64,000 bases of DNA. Origin: Paenibacillus_S vulneris (GTDB lineage Bacteria; Bacillota; Bacilli; Paenibacillales; NBRC-103111). The translations under genes and the position numbers were made by a program. Under the pieces are notes generated by a model. That model made no database searches. It had not been told where the DNA came from and saw only the letters and a program-made list of their open reading frames with translations. Below are positions 17,128-25,820 of this stretch, piece after piece. Numbering within the stretch: position 1 is the first letter of the stretch; each line of letters starts with the position of its first letter. Location: NCBI RefSeq assembly GCF_039543185.1, contig NZ_BAABJG010000021.1:62001-126000 (forward strand). Reading direction: 5' to 3'.

Positions 17128-18381
17128 TCAAATCAACAGATTAAACAAATGGGGATTTTTGTTAAGCTCGACGAACTTGAAGCCTTTAAGCCGCATCCGT
17201 TCGACCAGAGGCTCATAGTCCTCCTTATGCTTAAGCTCGAGACCGACCAGCGCAGGCCCGTTCTCCTTGCTCGTCTTCTTCGTATACTCGAATCGCGTAA
17301 TATCGTCGTTCGGCCCGAGCACTTCATCCAGGAACTCACGCAAAGCACCGGCACGTTGAGGGAACTCCACCGTAAAATAATGCTTAAGCCCTTCATAGAT
17401 CATCGACCGTTCTTTGATTTCCTGCATCCGGTCTATATCGTTGTTGCCTCCGCTGATGATACAAACGACATTTTTACCGGCGATCTGCTCCCGGTAAAAG
17501 TCCAGCGCCGTAATGGTAAGCGCTCCAGCCGGTTCGGCTACGATGGCATTCTCGTTGTACAGCTCCAATATGGTTGTGCATACCTTGCCTTCCGGCACGA
17601 CGATAATGTCATCACAAACCTTTTGGCAAATATCATAGGTCAATTCTCCGACACGGCGCACGGCTGTCCCGTCCACGAATTTGTCGATGTCCGTCAGCGT
17701 CACAATCTCGCCTTGATCGATCGATTGACGCATGGATGGCGCTCCCGTCGCCTCGACACCGATAAATCGGGTCGAAGGACTGATGCTTTTAATATACGTT
17801 CCTACACCGGCCGCCAAGCCGCCGCCGCCAATTCCCGCAAAGACGAAATCGACGGGCTCCCGCATATCGTTCATCAGCTCAAGACCTACGGTGCCTTGCC
17901 CGGCAATGATTTTTTGGTGATCAAACGGATGAATGAACTGCATGCCTTCCCTTTCGCAATAATTCACCGCTTCATTCAAGGAATCGTCGAACGTATCGCC
18001 GATCAGAATCACCTCAATGAAAGGGCCGCCAAACAGCTTCACTTGAGAAATTTTTTGCCGGGGTGTCGTTGTAGGCATGAAAATCTTGCCTTGGATTTGC
18101 ATCGCCTTGCACGAGAAGGCGACACCTTGGGCGTGGTTGCCCGCGCTGGCGCATACGACGCCCTTGGCCAGCTTGTCCTCCGGCAGGCTGCGTATTAAGT
18201 TATAAGCGCCGCGGATTTTGAACGAGCGGACCACCTGCAGATCCTCCCGCTTCAGAAACACGTTGCAGTTATATTTTTCCGATAAAATAAAGTTTTTTTG
18301 CAGCGGGGTATGATGGACGACGTCCTTCAGCACGTGACTGGCCACGATGATATCTTCTAGCTTGACAGTTTGATTATCCAT
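17128..18381 (-). CDS. ilvA: Threonine ammonia-lyase (threonine dehydratase)
   Basis: A 417-residue PLP enzyme that deaminates threonine to 2-oxobutanoate, the first step to isoleucine. The PLP Lys lies in RSFKIRGAYN (about residue 54), the Asn in CASAGNHAQG, the phosphate-binding loop in GIGGGGLAAG, and the late SGGNND block is present. The C-terminal 85 residues carry the single ACT-like regulatory domain (EFPQRAGALREFLDEVLG), as in the Bacillus enzyme, so feedback control by isoleucine or valine is likely. CGGAGGAG precedes the ATG. It is monocistronic, away from other ilv genes, and I see no T-box leader in the short upstream gap. Confidence 0.94.
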   Translation of the reverse strand: MDNQTVKLEDIIVASHVLKDVVHHTPLQKNFILSEKYNCNVFLKREDLQVVRSFKIRGAYNLIRSLPEDKLAKGVVCASAGNHAQGVAFSCKAMQIQGKIFMPTTTPRQKISQVKLFGGPFIEVILIGDTFDDSLNEAVNYCEREGMQFIHPFDHQKIIAGQGTVGLELMNDMREPVDFVFAGIGGGGLAAGVGTYIKSISPSTRFIGVEATGAPSMRQSIDQGEIVTLTDIDKFVDGTAVRRVGELTYDICQKVCDDIIVVPEGKVCTTILELYNENAIVAEPAGALTITALDFYREQIAGKNVVCIISGGNNDIDRMQEIKERSMIYEGLKHYFTVEFPQRAGALREFLDEVLGPNDDITRFEYTKKTSKENGPALVGLELKHKEDYEPLVERMRLKGFKFVELNKNPHLFNLLI

Positions 18382-18451
18382 AAGCTCCTCCGGTTGACTT
18401 CATTAATTTTTCTATTATACACCTATGGCGTCACGTGTCCATAGATTTGCC

Positions 18452-18506
18452 AAAAAAAGAACAGCCCTCCTGCGAACTCTCTGGTTCACGGGAAGACTGC
18501 TCCTTT
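18452..18506 (-). terminator. Terminator of the SLH-protein gene
   Basis: On the minus strand an imperfect long stem (AGCAGTC...GTGAAC with GTTC...GGCTGTTCT) ends in TTTTTTT, about 40 bp after the SLH gene stop. Confidence 0.75.
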
Positions 18507-18546
18507 TGTAATCTAACCTTTCCACTATCTATATCGATATAAGGGA

Positions 18547-20508
18547 TTAGCGGATGACAATCGTATGAACGAGCTGGTCTTTACCTCTCAGCTCAACCAA
18601 ACGGTTCGTGGTCAGCTGGGACAGGTCCCCTTGAATAGTCAAATTGGAGGACGTGTTGTACACCGCTGTTTGTACCGTACCATTGCTCAAGGTTTGGTTG
18701 ATAGAGATAGTAGCAATCGATCCGGCAGAATTTAGCGTGTAGGAGTTCAGGTTGCCGACAACCGTGAAATCGATTTGCTCGTCAGCCAATTTGGTCACTT
18801 CAACGAAAATAACTTGACCGTTATAAGTGCGCACATTGACTTGATCTCCTGCTCTCAGCTCGGAAGCCGATACGGTACGGCCATTACGAACGATCGTCGC
18901 GTTGGAAGCGAAGGATACGTTGTAGGTTTGGTTATCTTTGGTCAATGTCAGCGTGTTGTTGCTAACAGCTGTATTAACTGTAGCTGCGAATGTCGTGTTG
19001 TCAGGCAGCTGGCTTTCAGCGAGCTTGGTCACTTCGATGAAAATAATTTGGCTGTTATAAGTGCGTACATTGACTTGATCTCCCACTCTCAGCTCGGAAG
19101 CCGATACGGTGCGGCCGTTACGAATGATCGTCGCGTTGGAAGCGAAGGATACGTTGTAGGTTTGGTTATCTTTGGTCAATGTCAGCGTGTTGTTGCTAAC
19201 AGCTGTATTAACCGTAGCTGCGAATGTCGTGTTGTCAGGCAGCTGGCTTTCGGCAAGCTTGGTTACTTCGACGAAAATGATTTTGCCGTTATACGTACGG
19301 ATATTGACTTGATCTCCCGATCTCAGGTCAGAAGCCGATACCGTACGACCGTTACGAAGGATAGTCGCATTCGATGCGATCTCTGTGCTGTAAGATTGAT
19401 TATCCTTAGTGTAGTAAAGCTTGTTATTGCTTACTGCAGCGTTCAAGGATGCGGAGAAGGTTGCGTTGTCCGGTGTAGTCGAATTGCCGCCTGCGGCTTT
19501 GGTTACTTCTACGAAGATCGCTTTACCGCCATAGGTACGAACGATGACTTGATCTCCCGATCTCAGCTCGGAAGCCGCTACTTTAACGCCGTTTCTAAAG
19601 ATGAAAGCATTCGAATCAAGCTCCACGGTATAAGGCTGACCGTTATTAGTCAGAGTCAGCGTATTGTTGCTCACTGCTGCGCTCAGTGTACCTTTAATCG
19701 ACGTGTTATCCGGAAGCTGGTTGCCTGTGCGATCGAGCAATGCAGCGAGCTCCGCACGTGTTACCGGACGGTCCGGACGGAACGTATTGTCCTCATAGCC
19801 ATCAACCAAGCTCTTCTCAATAGCTTCTTCTACATAACCGACGGAGCCGGCAGGAATTTTATTGGCGTCCTTGAAGGTCAGCTTCGTATTCATTTTCGCT
19901 TTAGCTTCTTCCTGAAGCTTCAATGCTTTAATTAGAAGCGTAGTCGCCCAGAGACGGTCTGCTTCTTTTTCCGGTTGAACGGAATCATCGGATTCCTGGA
20001 ACAAGTCATTTTGAAGCGCTACCGCAACATAACCGACAGCCCAAGGATATTTTTGCTTGATTTTATCTGCATCTTTAAAGTTCAGGTTCGAATTCATCGC
20101 TTCTGTCGATTCGGCTTGGTCACGCAGCCCCATCAAACGAACGGCAGCGGTGATAGCCTCGATGCGGGTGATCGTTTTGCGCGGCTGGAACGTCCCGTCC
20201 TCATAACCCTCGAATACTCTCTTGGAAGCCAGGCTGGCAATATAGCGGGCGGCCCACTCTACATCTGCGCCCTTCACATCGTCGAAGGACAGCTTGATCG
20301 TCATGTTTTTCACGTTCAGGTTATTGATATAAACATCGCTGTTATTATTTTTGTTATTGACTTTGGTTTGAACCGCATCGCGGCCGCGGTCTTTATCATT
20401 GCCTTTTCCCTTGCCGTTGCCGTTGTCGGCAAATGCCGCGGTGGAACCGCCCAGCACCATGGCCATTGTCAAACCGGTAACCATAACCTTCTTGAAAGTA
20501 TTGTTCAT
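18547..20508 (-). CDS. S-layer homology (SLH) domain protein with four tandem repeats
   Basis: A secreted cell-surface protein of about 653 residues. Three ATGs in a row follow AAGGAG; the third (20508) has the best spacing (8 nt). A signal peptide ends at AAFADNG. A Gly/Lys/Asp-rich linker follows. Three SLH modules (WAARYIASLASKRVFEGYED and ITRIEAITAAVRLMG; a divergent second one at KYPWAVGYVAVAL; EEAIEKSLVDGYEDNTFRPD) occupy residues about 75-260 and anchor it to pyruvylated wall polymer. Four repeats of 78-80 residues (VSNN-LTLTKDNQTY, SNATIxRNGRTVSASELR, GDQVNVRTY) fill about residues 265-578, and a short beta-rich tail ends it. Its binding partner is unknown. Confidence 0.9.
   Translation of the reverse strand: MNNTFKKVMVTGLTMAMVLGGSTAAFADNGNGKGKGNDKDRGRDAVQTKVNNKNNNSDVYINNLNVKNMTIKLSFDDVKGADVEWAARYIASLASKRVFEGYEDGTFQPRKTITRIEAITAAVRLMGLRDQAESTEAMNSNLNFKDADKIKQKYPWAVGYVAVALQNDLFQESDDSVQPEKEADRLWATTLLIKALKLQEEAKAKMNTKLTFKDANKIPAGSVGYVEEAIEKSLVDGYEDNTFRPDRPVTRAELAALLDRTGNQLPDNTSIKGTLSAAVSNNTLTLTNNGQPYTVELDSNAFIFRNGVKVAASELRSGDQVIVRTYGGKAIFVEVTKAAGGNSTTPDNATFSASLNAAVSNNKLYYTKDNQSYSTEIASNATILRNGRTVSASDLRSGDQVNIRTYNGKIIFVEVTKLAESQLPDNTTFAATVNTAVSNNTLTLTKDNQTYNVSFASNATIIRNGRTVSASELRVGDQVNVRTYNSQIIFIEVTKLAESQLPDNTTFAATVNTAVSNNTLTLTKDNQTYNVSFASNATIVRNGRTVSASELRAGDQVNVRTYNGQVIFVEVTKLADEQIDFTVVGNLNSYTLNSAGSIATISINQTLSNGTVQTAVYNTSSNLTIQGDLSQLTTNRLVELRGKDQLVHTIVIR
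18775..19716 (-). repeat. Four in-gene tandem repeats of 78-80 codons
   Basis: From the N-terminal side the units lie at 19477-19716, 19243-19476, 19009-19242 and 18775-19008; the last three are exactly 234 bp. The last two are nearly identical in DNA and protein (only a handful of residue differences, such as NATII/NATIV and VGDQ/AGDQ), while the first two are more diverged. This suggests a recent unit duplication at the 3' end of the gene. Confidence 0.92.
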
Positions 20509-20789
20509 CATCATAGCTCCTTGTTCATAAATAGTGGGGGTAAGCGGCGCCAAAATTGCTGCAGACAACCCTAGGCACCGGTGGATGTATAGTCATGATT
20601 TGTGAATCAGAACCTTCGCGAAGAATTCCTGTATTTACTACTACAATGTTTCGCCTGCCCGAAAATGTTTGTGGGGGTCTTTTGAACAGGCATGAGAAAA
20701 ATGGTAGACTATTTTTATACTGTTTTTTTCGGTAAGGGAAATTCCTAAATCGAACAGGTAAGGAAAGGATTGGGGGAGAATACCACGTA

Positions 20790-22403
20790 ATGAAATGGAA
20801 TGGAAAAAAGTTATCCGTCGGCCTGTCCGTTTTGGCCCTGGTAGCGGCTGGAGCCGTCTACTCGGTGATGCACTTCGGAGGCGGCGGAGCACAGAATAAC
20901 CCAGGCACGACGGAAGCATCGTCTAGCGGGACCAAGCCGCAGACCGTGACGCCGACACCAACGCCGGAGCCGCCGATCCCATCGGAAAAGGTCGATGTGG
21001 TTGTGTTGGGAAGCGAGCTTGAGGGATTGTATCTGGCAAGGGCGGCCGCCGATGAGGGGCTGAAGGTGAAGGTGCTGGACCCTCGCGAAGCGTTCGGTGG
21101 ACAAGTTCTCCAGGGTGAGATGCTGTTCCTGGACGAAACGAGAGATGATCAATACCACTCGCTGGTTCAAGGCCGCGCCAAGGAGCTGTTCGACGGCTTC
21201 CGCAACGGCAAAATACGCAAGCTGCCGGAATTTACCCAGTATTTTGATAAGCTGAAGAAGGATATCCCTGTCGAGTCCGGCATCAAAATTCAAGAAGTGA
21301 AGCAAACCCCGGGCAAATTCGGGGCGCACGCGGTGGAATCCATCACCTATTCCGGAAAAGACGGAGCCAAGAAAAATATAAAGGCGGATTATTTCGTCGA
21401 CAATACCGACTTTGCAGCATTGATCAGCAAGCTTGACGCCAAACGGATGCCGGGCCTGGAAGCCTTCTACGGTCAAAATAACATCGAGTATATGAGCTCA
21501 GGCATGATGATGAAGTTCAAAAATGTCGACTGGAACAAATTCAAAACAAGCTTCAACAATATGACTCCGGAGCAGCGGAGGGCCAAGTACGGCGGAGGCT
21601 CAGTCGATGACAGCTTTGCCATTGGACTCAGCGGCATGACAAGCGCCTATAAGCCGACCAACGATAGAGTGTTCCTGCGGGGACTGAACGCGGTGAACCA
21701 GCGCGACGGTGAAGTCATCATCAATGCGTTCCTGATCTATACCGTCGATCCGAGTGATGACAAATCGGTAGCCGAAGCCATGGAGCTCGGGAAGAAGGAA
21801 ATCCCGCTGATTCTGAATCATTTCCGCAAAAATATTGTCGGGTGGGAAAACGCAGAGCTGAACGGCTTCCCGAATTACTTGTACATACGTGAATATAACC
21901 ATTACGAATCCGATTATGTGTTAAAGCCGTCGGACATGCTGGGAGCCAAAATGTTCTGGGATAACGTCAGCATCGCCGGTTATCCTCTCGATCTGCAAGG
22001 AACGAGCGCCAACAAGTGGGGCATTGAGATGGGACGTCCCGACAAATACGGGATGCCGCTGCGCAGCTTCCTTTTGAAAAACTACGACAACGTCATTCTT
22101 GCCGGAAAGAACGTCGGTGCCTCCGCTATCGCTTACGGCAGTGCGCGAATTCAGCCGAATACAAGCACCGCCGCCGAAACGATCGGCATTTTGATGGGAC
22201 AGCTAAACGGCAAGAAGAAGCTGAGAGAGCTTACCGAAGCGGATATGCCGGCATTGGACAGCTACCTGGAAACCAAATACAAAATTAAGCTGACCGGCGT
22301 CAAAGGCAATAACAAAATTGCCGGATGGACCAATGATGAAATCGCAAAGCTCGATACAGGCGAGATCGTTTATGCTTCCTATGTGAATAAACGCAAGAAA
22401 TAA
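20790..22403 (+). CDS. Membrane-anchored or exported FAD-dependent oxidoreductase
   Basis: A 537-residue protein of the FAD-dependent oxidoreductase superfamily (PF12831-like). Residues about 7-27 form a hydrophobic signal or anchor (LSVGLSVLALVAAGAVYSVM), followed by a Thr/Pro-rich linker and the dinucleotide-binding block VDVVVLGSELEGLYLARAAA, which has Ser and Glu where GxGxxG Gly residues are usual. AFGGQVLQGEMLFLDE matches the family's FAD-contact region, and VILAGKNVGASAIAYGSARI is the C-terminal FAD motif. The substrate is unknown. A cytoplasmic FAD enzyme fold with an export signal lacking twin Arg is unusual. It ends just before a copy of the intergenic repeat described below. Confidence 0.8.
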   Translation: MKWNGKKLSVGLSVLALVAAGAVYSVMHFGGGGAQNNPGTTEASSSGTKPQTVTPTPTPEPPIPSEKVDVVVLGSELEGLYLARAAADEGLKVKVLDPREAFGGQVLQGEMLFLDETRDDQYHSLVQGRAKELFDGFRNGKIRKLPEFTQYFDKLKKDIPVESGIKIQEVKQTPGKFGAHAVESITYSGKDGAKKNIKADYFVDNTDFAALISKLDAKRMPGLEAFYGQNNIEYMSSGMMMKFKNVDWNKFKTSFNNMTPEQRRAKYGGGSVDDSFAIGLSGMTSAYKPTNDRVFLRGLNAVNQRDGEVIINAFLIYTVDPSDDKSVAEAMELGKKEIPLILNHFRKNIVGWENAELNGFPNYLYIREYNHYESDYVLKPSDMLGAKMFWDNVSIAGYPLDLQGTSANKWGIEMGRPDKYGMPLRSFLLKNYDNVILAGKNVGASAIAYGSARIQPNTSTAAETIGILMGQLNGKKKLRELTEADMPALDSYLETKYKIKLTGVKGNNKIAGWTNDEIAKLDTGEIVYASYVNKRKK

Positions 22404-22405
22404 GT

Positions 22406-22545
22406 GCCTGCAGGCCTTTGTTCTCGGGAAATCCCCGCTAATCAGCGTGTATAATCCAAAATTTCCCGAGAACAATAGCGACCGGAAGAGGGTACCCCAC
22501 CGGGGTACCAAAGCAATTTTCAGATTTTCAGGTTTTTCAACAGAC
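22406..22545 (+). repeat. Structured intergenic repeat, copy A (5'-truncated)
   Basis: It begins right after the FAD-oxidoreductase stop. Its core is a perfect 15-bp inverted repeat (TTGTTCTCGGGAAAT at 22418-22432 with its complement at 22461-22475) around a 28-nt loop containing CCGCTAATCAGCG and TATAATC. Next comes an ACCGGAAGAGG block, a perfect 8-bp hairpin GGTACCCC-ACC-GGGGTACC (22491-22509), and an ATTTTCAG...TTTTTCAAC end. It aligns block by block with copies B and C but lacks their first ~75 bp. Confidence 0.8.
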
Positions 22546-22546
22546 T

Positions 22547-22588
22547 AAAGCAGAGAAAACGTTCTACCGTTTCCTCTGCTTTTTCTTA
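22547..22588. terminator. Bidirectional terminator between convergent genes
   Basis: AAAGCAGAGAAAACG and CGTTTCCTCTGCTTT pair almost fully around TTCTAC, with A and T runs on both sides. It serves the FAD gene (with repeat A in its 3' untranslated part) and the ABC exporter gene. Confidence 0.85.
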
Positions 22589-24349
22589 TACGCTATGCTG
22601 TTTTGCAGGCTCTTGAAGCCGCAGCTGCTGCGCGGCAAATTCCCGATATAATGCATGCGTCTCCAACAGCTCCGCGTGAGTCCCTTTGCCTGTAATCCGG
22701 CCTTTCTCCATAAACAGGATTTGGCTGGCGTCTACCACCGTGGACAGCCGATGGGCTATGACGAGCGTCGTCCGCCCCTTCATCAAATTGTTCAATGCTT
22801 CCTGCACGACAATTTCGGATTTGCTGTCCAGGCTGGAGGTTGCTTCGTCCAGCATCAGGATTTGGGGATCTCTTAGCAGCGCGCGGGCTATGGCGATTCT
22901 CTGGCGCTGTCCGCCGGACAGCTTAATTCCCCTCTCCCCGACCTCCGTATCGTATCCCTTGGGCAGCTCGCTAATAAACAGGTCCGCATACGCCATCGCG
23001 GCAGCCCGCTGAAGTTCCTCGTCCGTGACGTCCCGCTCCATGCCGTAAGTGATGTTTTCCCTTATCGTCCCTGCAATAATAGGGCTTTCCTGCGACACAT
23101 AGCCGATTTGGCTTCTCCAGGATTGCAGCGAATACTCTTCAACGCTCTCCTTGCCGAGCCGGATCGTTCCGCTCTGCGGGCGGTAATATCGTTCCAGCAA
23201 GGAGAACATCGTCGTCTTGCCGCTGCCGCTAGGGCCGACAATTGCCGTTACTTGTCCCGGCTCCAAGGTGAAATGAACGTCCTTTAATACCGGATCGCCG
23301 CCGTCGTAGCCGAATGAAACATGGTCAACGGTGATCGTTTGACGCGCATTCTCGAGCTTCCGTCCCTGCAGGGTGTCTTCCTCCTCCGCATCCAATGTGT
23401 CGATGATGCGCTCCGTTGCTCCCATCGCTTTTTGCAGCTGGGTGAAGAATTGGGTAATCTGGGTCATCGGCATGACGATTTGGATCAGGTACAAAATAAA
23501 CGCGACCAGCTCACCTGCTGTCAGAATGCCGGATGATACCCGCATTCCGCCATAGCCTATAATGACGACCAGCAGGGCCATCAGGACGAAAGAAATTAAG
23601 GGAGAGATCAGCGCCTGAACCTTCCCCTCTCTCACGCCATAATGAAATAGCTTCATAATACCGGCTTTGCCAGCCTCATATTCCAGCGGCTCTGCATTGG
23701 ACGACTTCACAAGTCGAATTTCTGACAGCACCTGGGTCAAGACGCCCGTAAACCGGGCTGTTTCGTCCTGCAGCCCTTTGGATATCAAAAACATCTGACG
23801 TCCGATCGGCAGCAGAATAGCCACCGAGAGCGGTACGGCCAGCAGCATGATCAAGGTCATCTTCCAATCCAGGTACAGCAGGATAGCTATAGAACCGATG
23901 ATCGAGATCACTCCGTTAAAAAAGCTTGTGAGGTGCTCCGAAATAAGCCCCTTCACAATTCCGGTATCGTTCGTCATCCTGCTGATCGTCTCCCCGGTAC
24001 GATGATTATCGTAATAAGGAACGGTCAAGGCGAGCAGCTTCTTCCACAGCCGATCCCGCAGGTTCGCGACAATTTGCTGCCCGACGCGATTCAGTAAATA
24101 TATGGATACTCCTCCCGCCAATGCCTGGGCAGTGAATGTCATAACGAGCAGCACGATCTGCTTGGGCTCAATCGACGTTAGGGAAAAGCTGTCCACAAGG
24201 TTTTTGGTGAACAAAGGTACAATCAATCCTACAATCGTCGAGATGACGCTTAGTCCGACTGCGATGCCAAGCATCCATTTGGAGGGCTTCGTCTGCCGAA
24301 TGACCTTGATAAATAAGCGCCACTGTCCTGATGGGTTCTTCCCATTCAT
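22586..24349 (-). CDS. ABC multidrug exporter half-transporter (BmrA/LmrA-like)
   Basis: About 587 residues with the membrane domain first (six helices, residues about 20-310, including the MTNDTGIVKGL coupling region) and the ATPase second. Walker A GPSGSGKTT, Q-loop GYVSQES, signature LSGGQRQRIAIARALL, Walker B ILMLDEATSSLD and the switch His in VIAHRLST are all intact. It works as a homodimer that exports hydrophobic drugs or lipids. The first ATG (24358) directly abuts GGAG; the second (24349) has normal spacing and is preferred. It is monocistronic and the substrate is unknown. Confidence 0.9.
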   Translation of the reverse strand: MNGKNPSGQWRLFIKVIRQTKPSKWMLGIAVGLSVISTIVGLIVPLFTKNLVDSFSLTSIEPKQIVLLVMTFTAQALAGGVSIYLLNRVGQQIVANLRDRLWKKLLALTVPYYDNHRTGETISRMTNDTGIVKGLISEHLTSFFNGVISIIGSIAILLYLDWKMTLIMLLAVPLSVAILLPIGRQMFLISKGLQDETARFTGVLTQVLSEIRLVKSSNAEPLEYEAGKAGIMKLFHYGVREGKVQALISPLISFVLMALLVVIIGYGGMRVSSGILTAGELVAFILYLIQIVMPMTQITQFFTQLQKAMGATERIIDTLDAEEEDTLQGRKLENARQTITVDHVSFGYDGGDPVLKDVHFTLEPGQVTAIVGPSGSGKTTMFSLLERYYRPQSGTIRLGKESVEEYSLQSWRSQIGYVSQESPIIAGTIRENITYGMERDVTDEELQRAAAMAYADLFISELPKGYDTEVGERGIKLSGGQRQRIAIARALLRDPQILMLDEATSSLDSKSEIVVQEALNNLMKGRTTLVIAHRLSTVVDASQILFMEKGRITGKGTHAELLETHALYREFAAQQLRLQEPAKQHSV

Positions 24350-24574
24350 CTTTTCCATCTCCTATCCGACCTCTTTTCTGTATGTCCGTTTCTTACCGGT
24401 AATTCTCTCGCAATAAAAGATTACGATATCTATTTAAACGGAATGTAAACGAAAAGGGTTCAACCCGGCGCAGCTGGACCGATGTAAAAACTTTTTATAT
24501 TTATTTTCCCCCTGTTAGTCCTGCGGCTTCATCCCTATACTATGGCTATAGTAATGAGATCGGAGTGATGTTGG

Positions 24575-24658
24575 ATGAGTGAACATTGGATTAAGTATCA
24601 ACCGTGCAATGAGCGCATAACAAACCTTCAAAAGAAAGCTTGGTGGGATTATCAATAA
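24575..24658 (+). CDS. Possible 27-codon leader ORF before the rsgA-like gene
   Basis: ATG at 24575 with GGAG 9 nt upstream encodes a short peptide MSEHWIKYQPCNERITNLQ... ending in WWDYQ and TAA at 24656. It is in a different frame from the RsgA-like gene and overlaps its inferred start by a few bases. It could be a translational-coupling leader or a chance frame; the ribosome site is the only support. The remaining gap back to 24350 shows a TATACT-like -10 near 24536 and little else. Confidence 0.35.
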   Translation: MSEHWIKYQPCNERITNLQKKAWWDYQ

Positions 24659-25730
24659 GAAGCACGAACTTACAGCCTTAGAAGCGTTCGGCTATCAGCC
24701 GTTTGTCGCTAATCAGCACAAGGAAGACTACGATATCGGACGCGTTGCGCTGGAGCATACGCATCTGTATCGGATATACTCCGAAGATGGCGAATGGCTG
24801 GGGGAATTGTCCGGCAAATACCGTTATGAAGCCTCCGTACGCGATGACTACCCGGCGGTTGGGGATTGGGTATGGATGAGGAAGCTCCCCGGAGAACGCA
24901 AAGCGATCATTCACGGAGTCTATGAGCGTAAAAGCAAATTTTCAAGGAAGGTTGCGGGCCAGACGACAGAAGAACAGATCGTGGCTGCCAATGTCGACCG
25001 TGTGTTCCTGGTCATGGCTTTGAACCGCGACTTTAACGTGAGGAGGCTGGAGCGCTATCTTCTAACGGCCTATGAAAGCGGTGCGGCACCAGAGATTGTT
25101 CTGACCAAAAAAGATTTGTGCGAGGACGGAGAAGCCGAGGCCAAGCTTGCTGAAGTTGAGGCCATTGCCTTCGGGGTTCCTGTTTATATGGTCAACAGCC
25201 TTGCCGATAAAGGAACTGAGAAGATTCTTGGTACCCTTAAGCGGGGTGAAACGATAGCCTTGCTTGGATCTTCGGGCGCCGGCAAGTCGACTCTGCTGAA
25301 CAGCCTTTATGGCGAGCAGCGGCAAAAAACAGGCGATGTGCGGGAAGCCGACGACCGTGGAAAGCATACGACAACCCATCGCGAGCTTGTTATCCTCCCG
25401 TGCGGCGCGCTCATCATAGATACGCCGGGAATGAGGGAGCTGCAGCTTTGGGAAGGAAGCGGATCGATGGATATCGCGTTCCAGGATATCGATACGCTTG
25501 CGGCAAACTGCCGCTTTGCGGATTGCAAGCACCAGCGCGAGCCCGGTTGCGCCATTCAAGCCGCTTTGGCAGATGGGCAGCTCGAACCCGAGCGATTCGC
25601 GAGCTTTCTCAAGCTCCAGAAGGAGCTCGCTTACATGGAACGAAAGGCGGACGCCGCAGCCGCTCGGGTCGAGAAGGACCGTTGGAAAAAGATTCATAAA
25701 GAAATGCGAGGCCGAGGTCAGCGGGAATGA
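24648..25730 (+). CDS. rsgA: RsgA-like circularly permuted ribosome-assembly GTPase, start codon uncertain
   Basis: A 30S-maturation GTPase of the RsgA/YjeQ family. The permuted order is clear: G4-like LTKKD, then G1 GSSGAGKSTL, the G2-like KHTTTHRE and G3 DTPGMREL, then the zinc site CRFADCKHQREPGC. The N-terminal OB domain (GRVALEHTHLYRIYSEDGEW, then ELSGKYRYEA) is encoded upstream of the first ordinary in-frame start, a TTG at 24807. No in-frame ATG, GTG or TTG exists between the stop at 24618 and that TTG, so I place the start at the ATT of 24648 (ATC at 24651 is the alternative). A sequencing error or frameshift with the small upstream ORF is possible. It may be a second RsgA paralogue. 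Confidence 0.78.
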   Translation: MINKKHELTALEAFGYQPFVANQHKEDYDIGRVALEHTHLYRIYSEDGEWLGELSGKYRYEASVRDDYPAVGDWVWMRKLPGERKAIIHGVYERKSKFSRKVAGQTTEEQIVAANVDRVFLVMALNRDFNVRRLERYLLTAYESGAAPEIVLTKKDLCEDGEAEAKLAEVEAIAFGVPVYMVNSLADKGTEKILGTLKRGETIALLGSSGAGKSTLLNSLYGEQRQKTGDVREADDRGKHTTTHRELVILPCGALIIDTPGMRELQLWEGSGSMDIAFQDIDTLAANCRFADCKHQREPGCAIQAALADGQLEPERFASFLKLQKELAYMERKADAAAARVEKDRWKKIHKEMRGRGQRE

Positions 25731-25748
25731 CCTTGGCCCGTTTGTTTC
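25710..25748 (+). terminator. Terminator overlapping the rsgA-like stop
   Basis: GGCCGAGGTCA pairs with TGACCTTGGCC (one mismatch) and is followed by CGTTTGTTT; the stop codon lies in its right arm. Confidence 0.8.
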
Positions 25749-25820
25749 AGAAGATCTAAGGGGATTATTCACCTTCACCTGCTGCTGTAGTTCCTCTTCA
25801 AGTGCTCGTGAGATTCCGCA

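Noticed and set aside
17149..18198. Open frame of ~350 codons opposite ilvA
   Set aside because: Antisense shadow of a strongly conserved gene; no ribosome site or domain.
18775..19716. Long repeats as a CRISPR-like array
   Set aside because: Units of 234 bp without spacers, fully in frame inside a gene.
18775..19935. Open plus-strand frame with repeated sequence opposite the SLH gene
   Set aside because: Its repeats simply mirror the 234-bp units of the SLH gene; no start signals.
24575..25730. Fusion of the 27-codon ORF to the RsgA-like protein by a frameshift
   Set aside because: RsgA proteins do not normally carry such an N-terminal segment, so I treat the small ORF as a separate, doubtful frame; resequencing is needed to decide.
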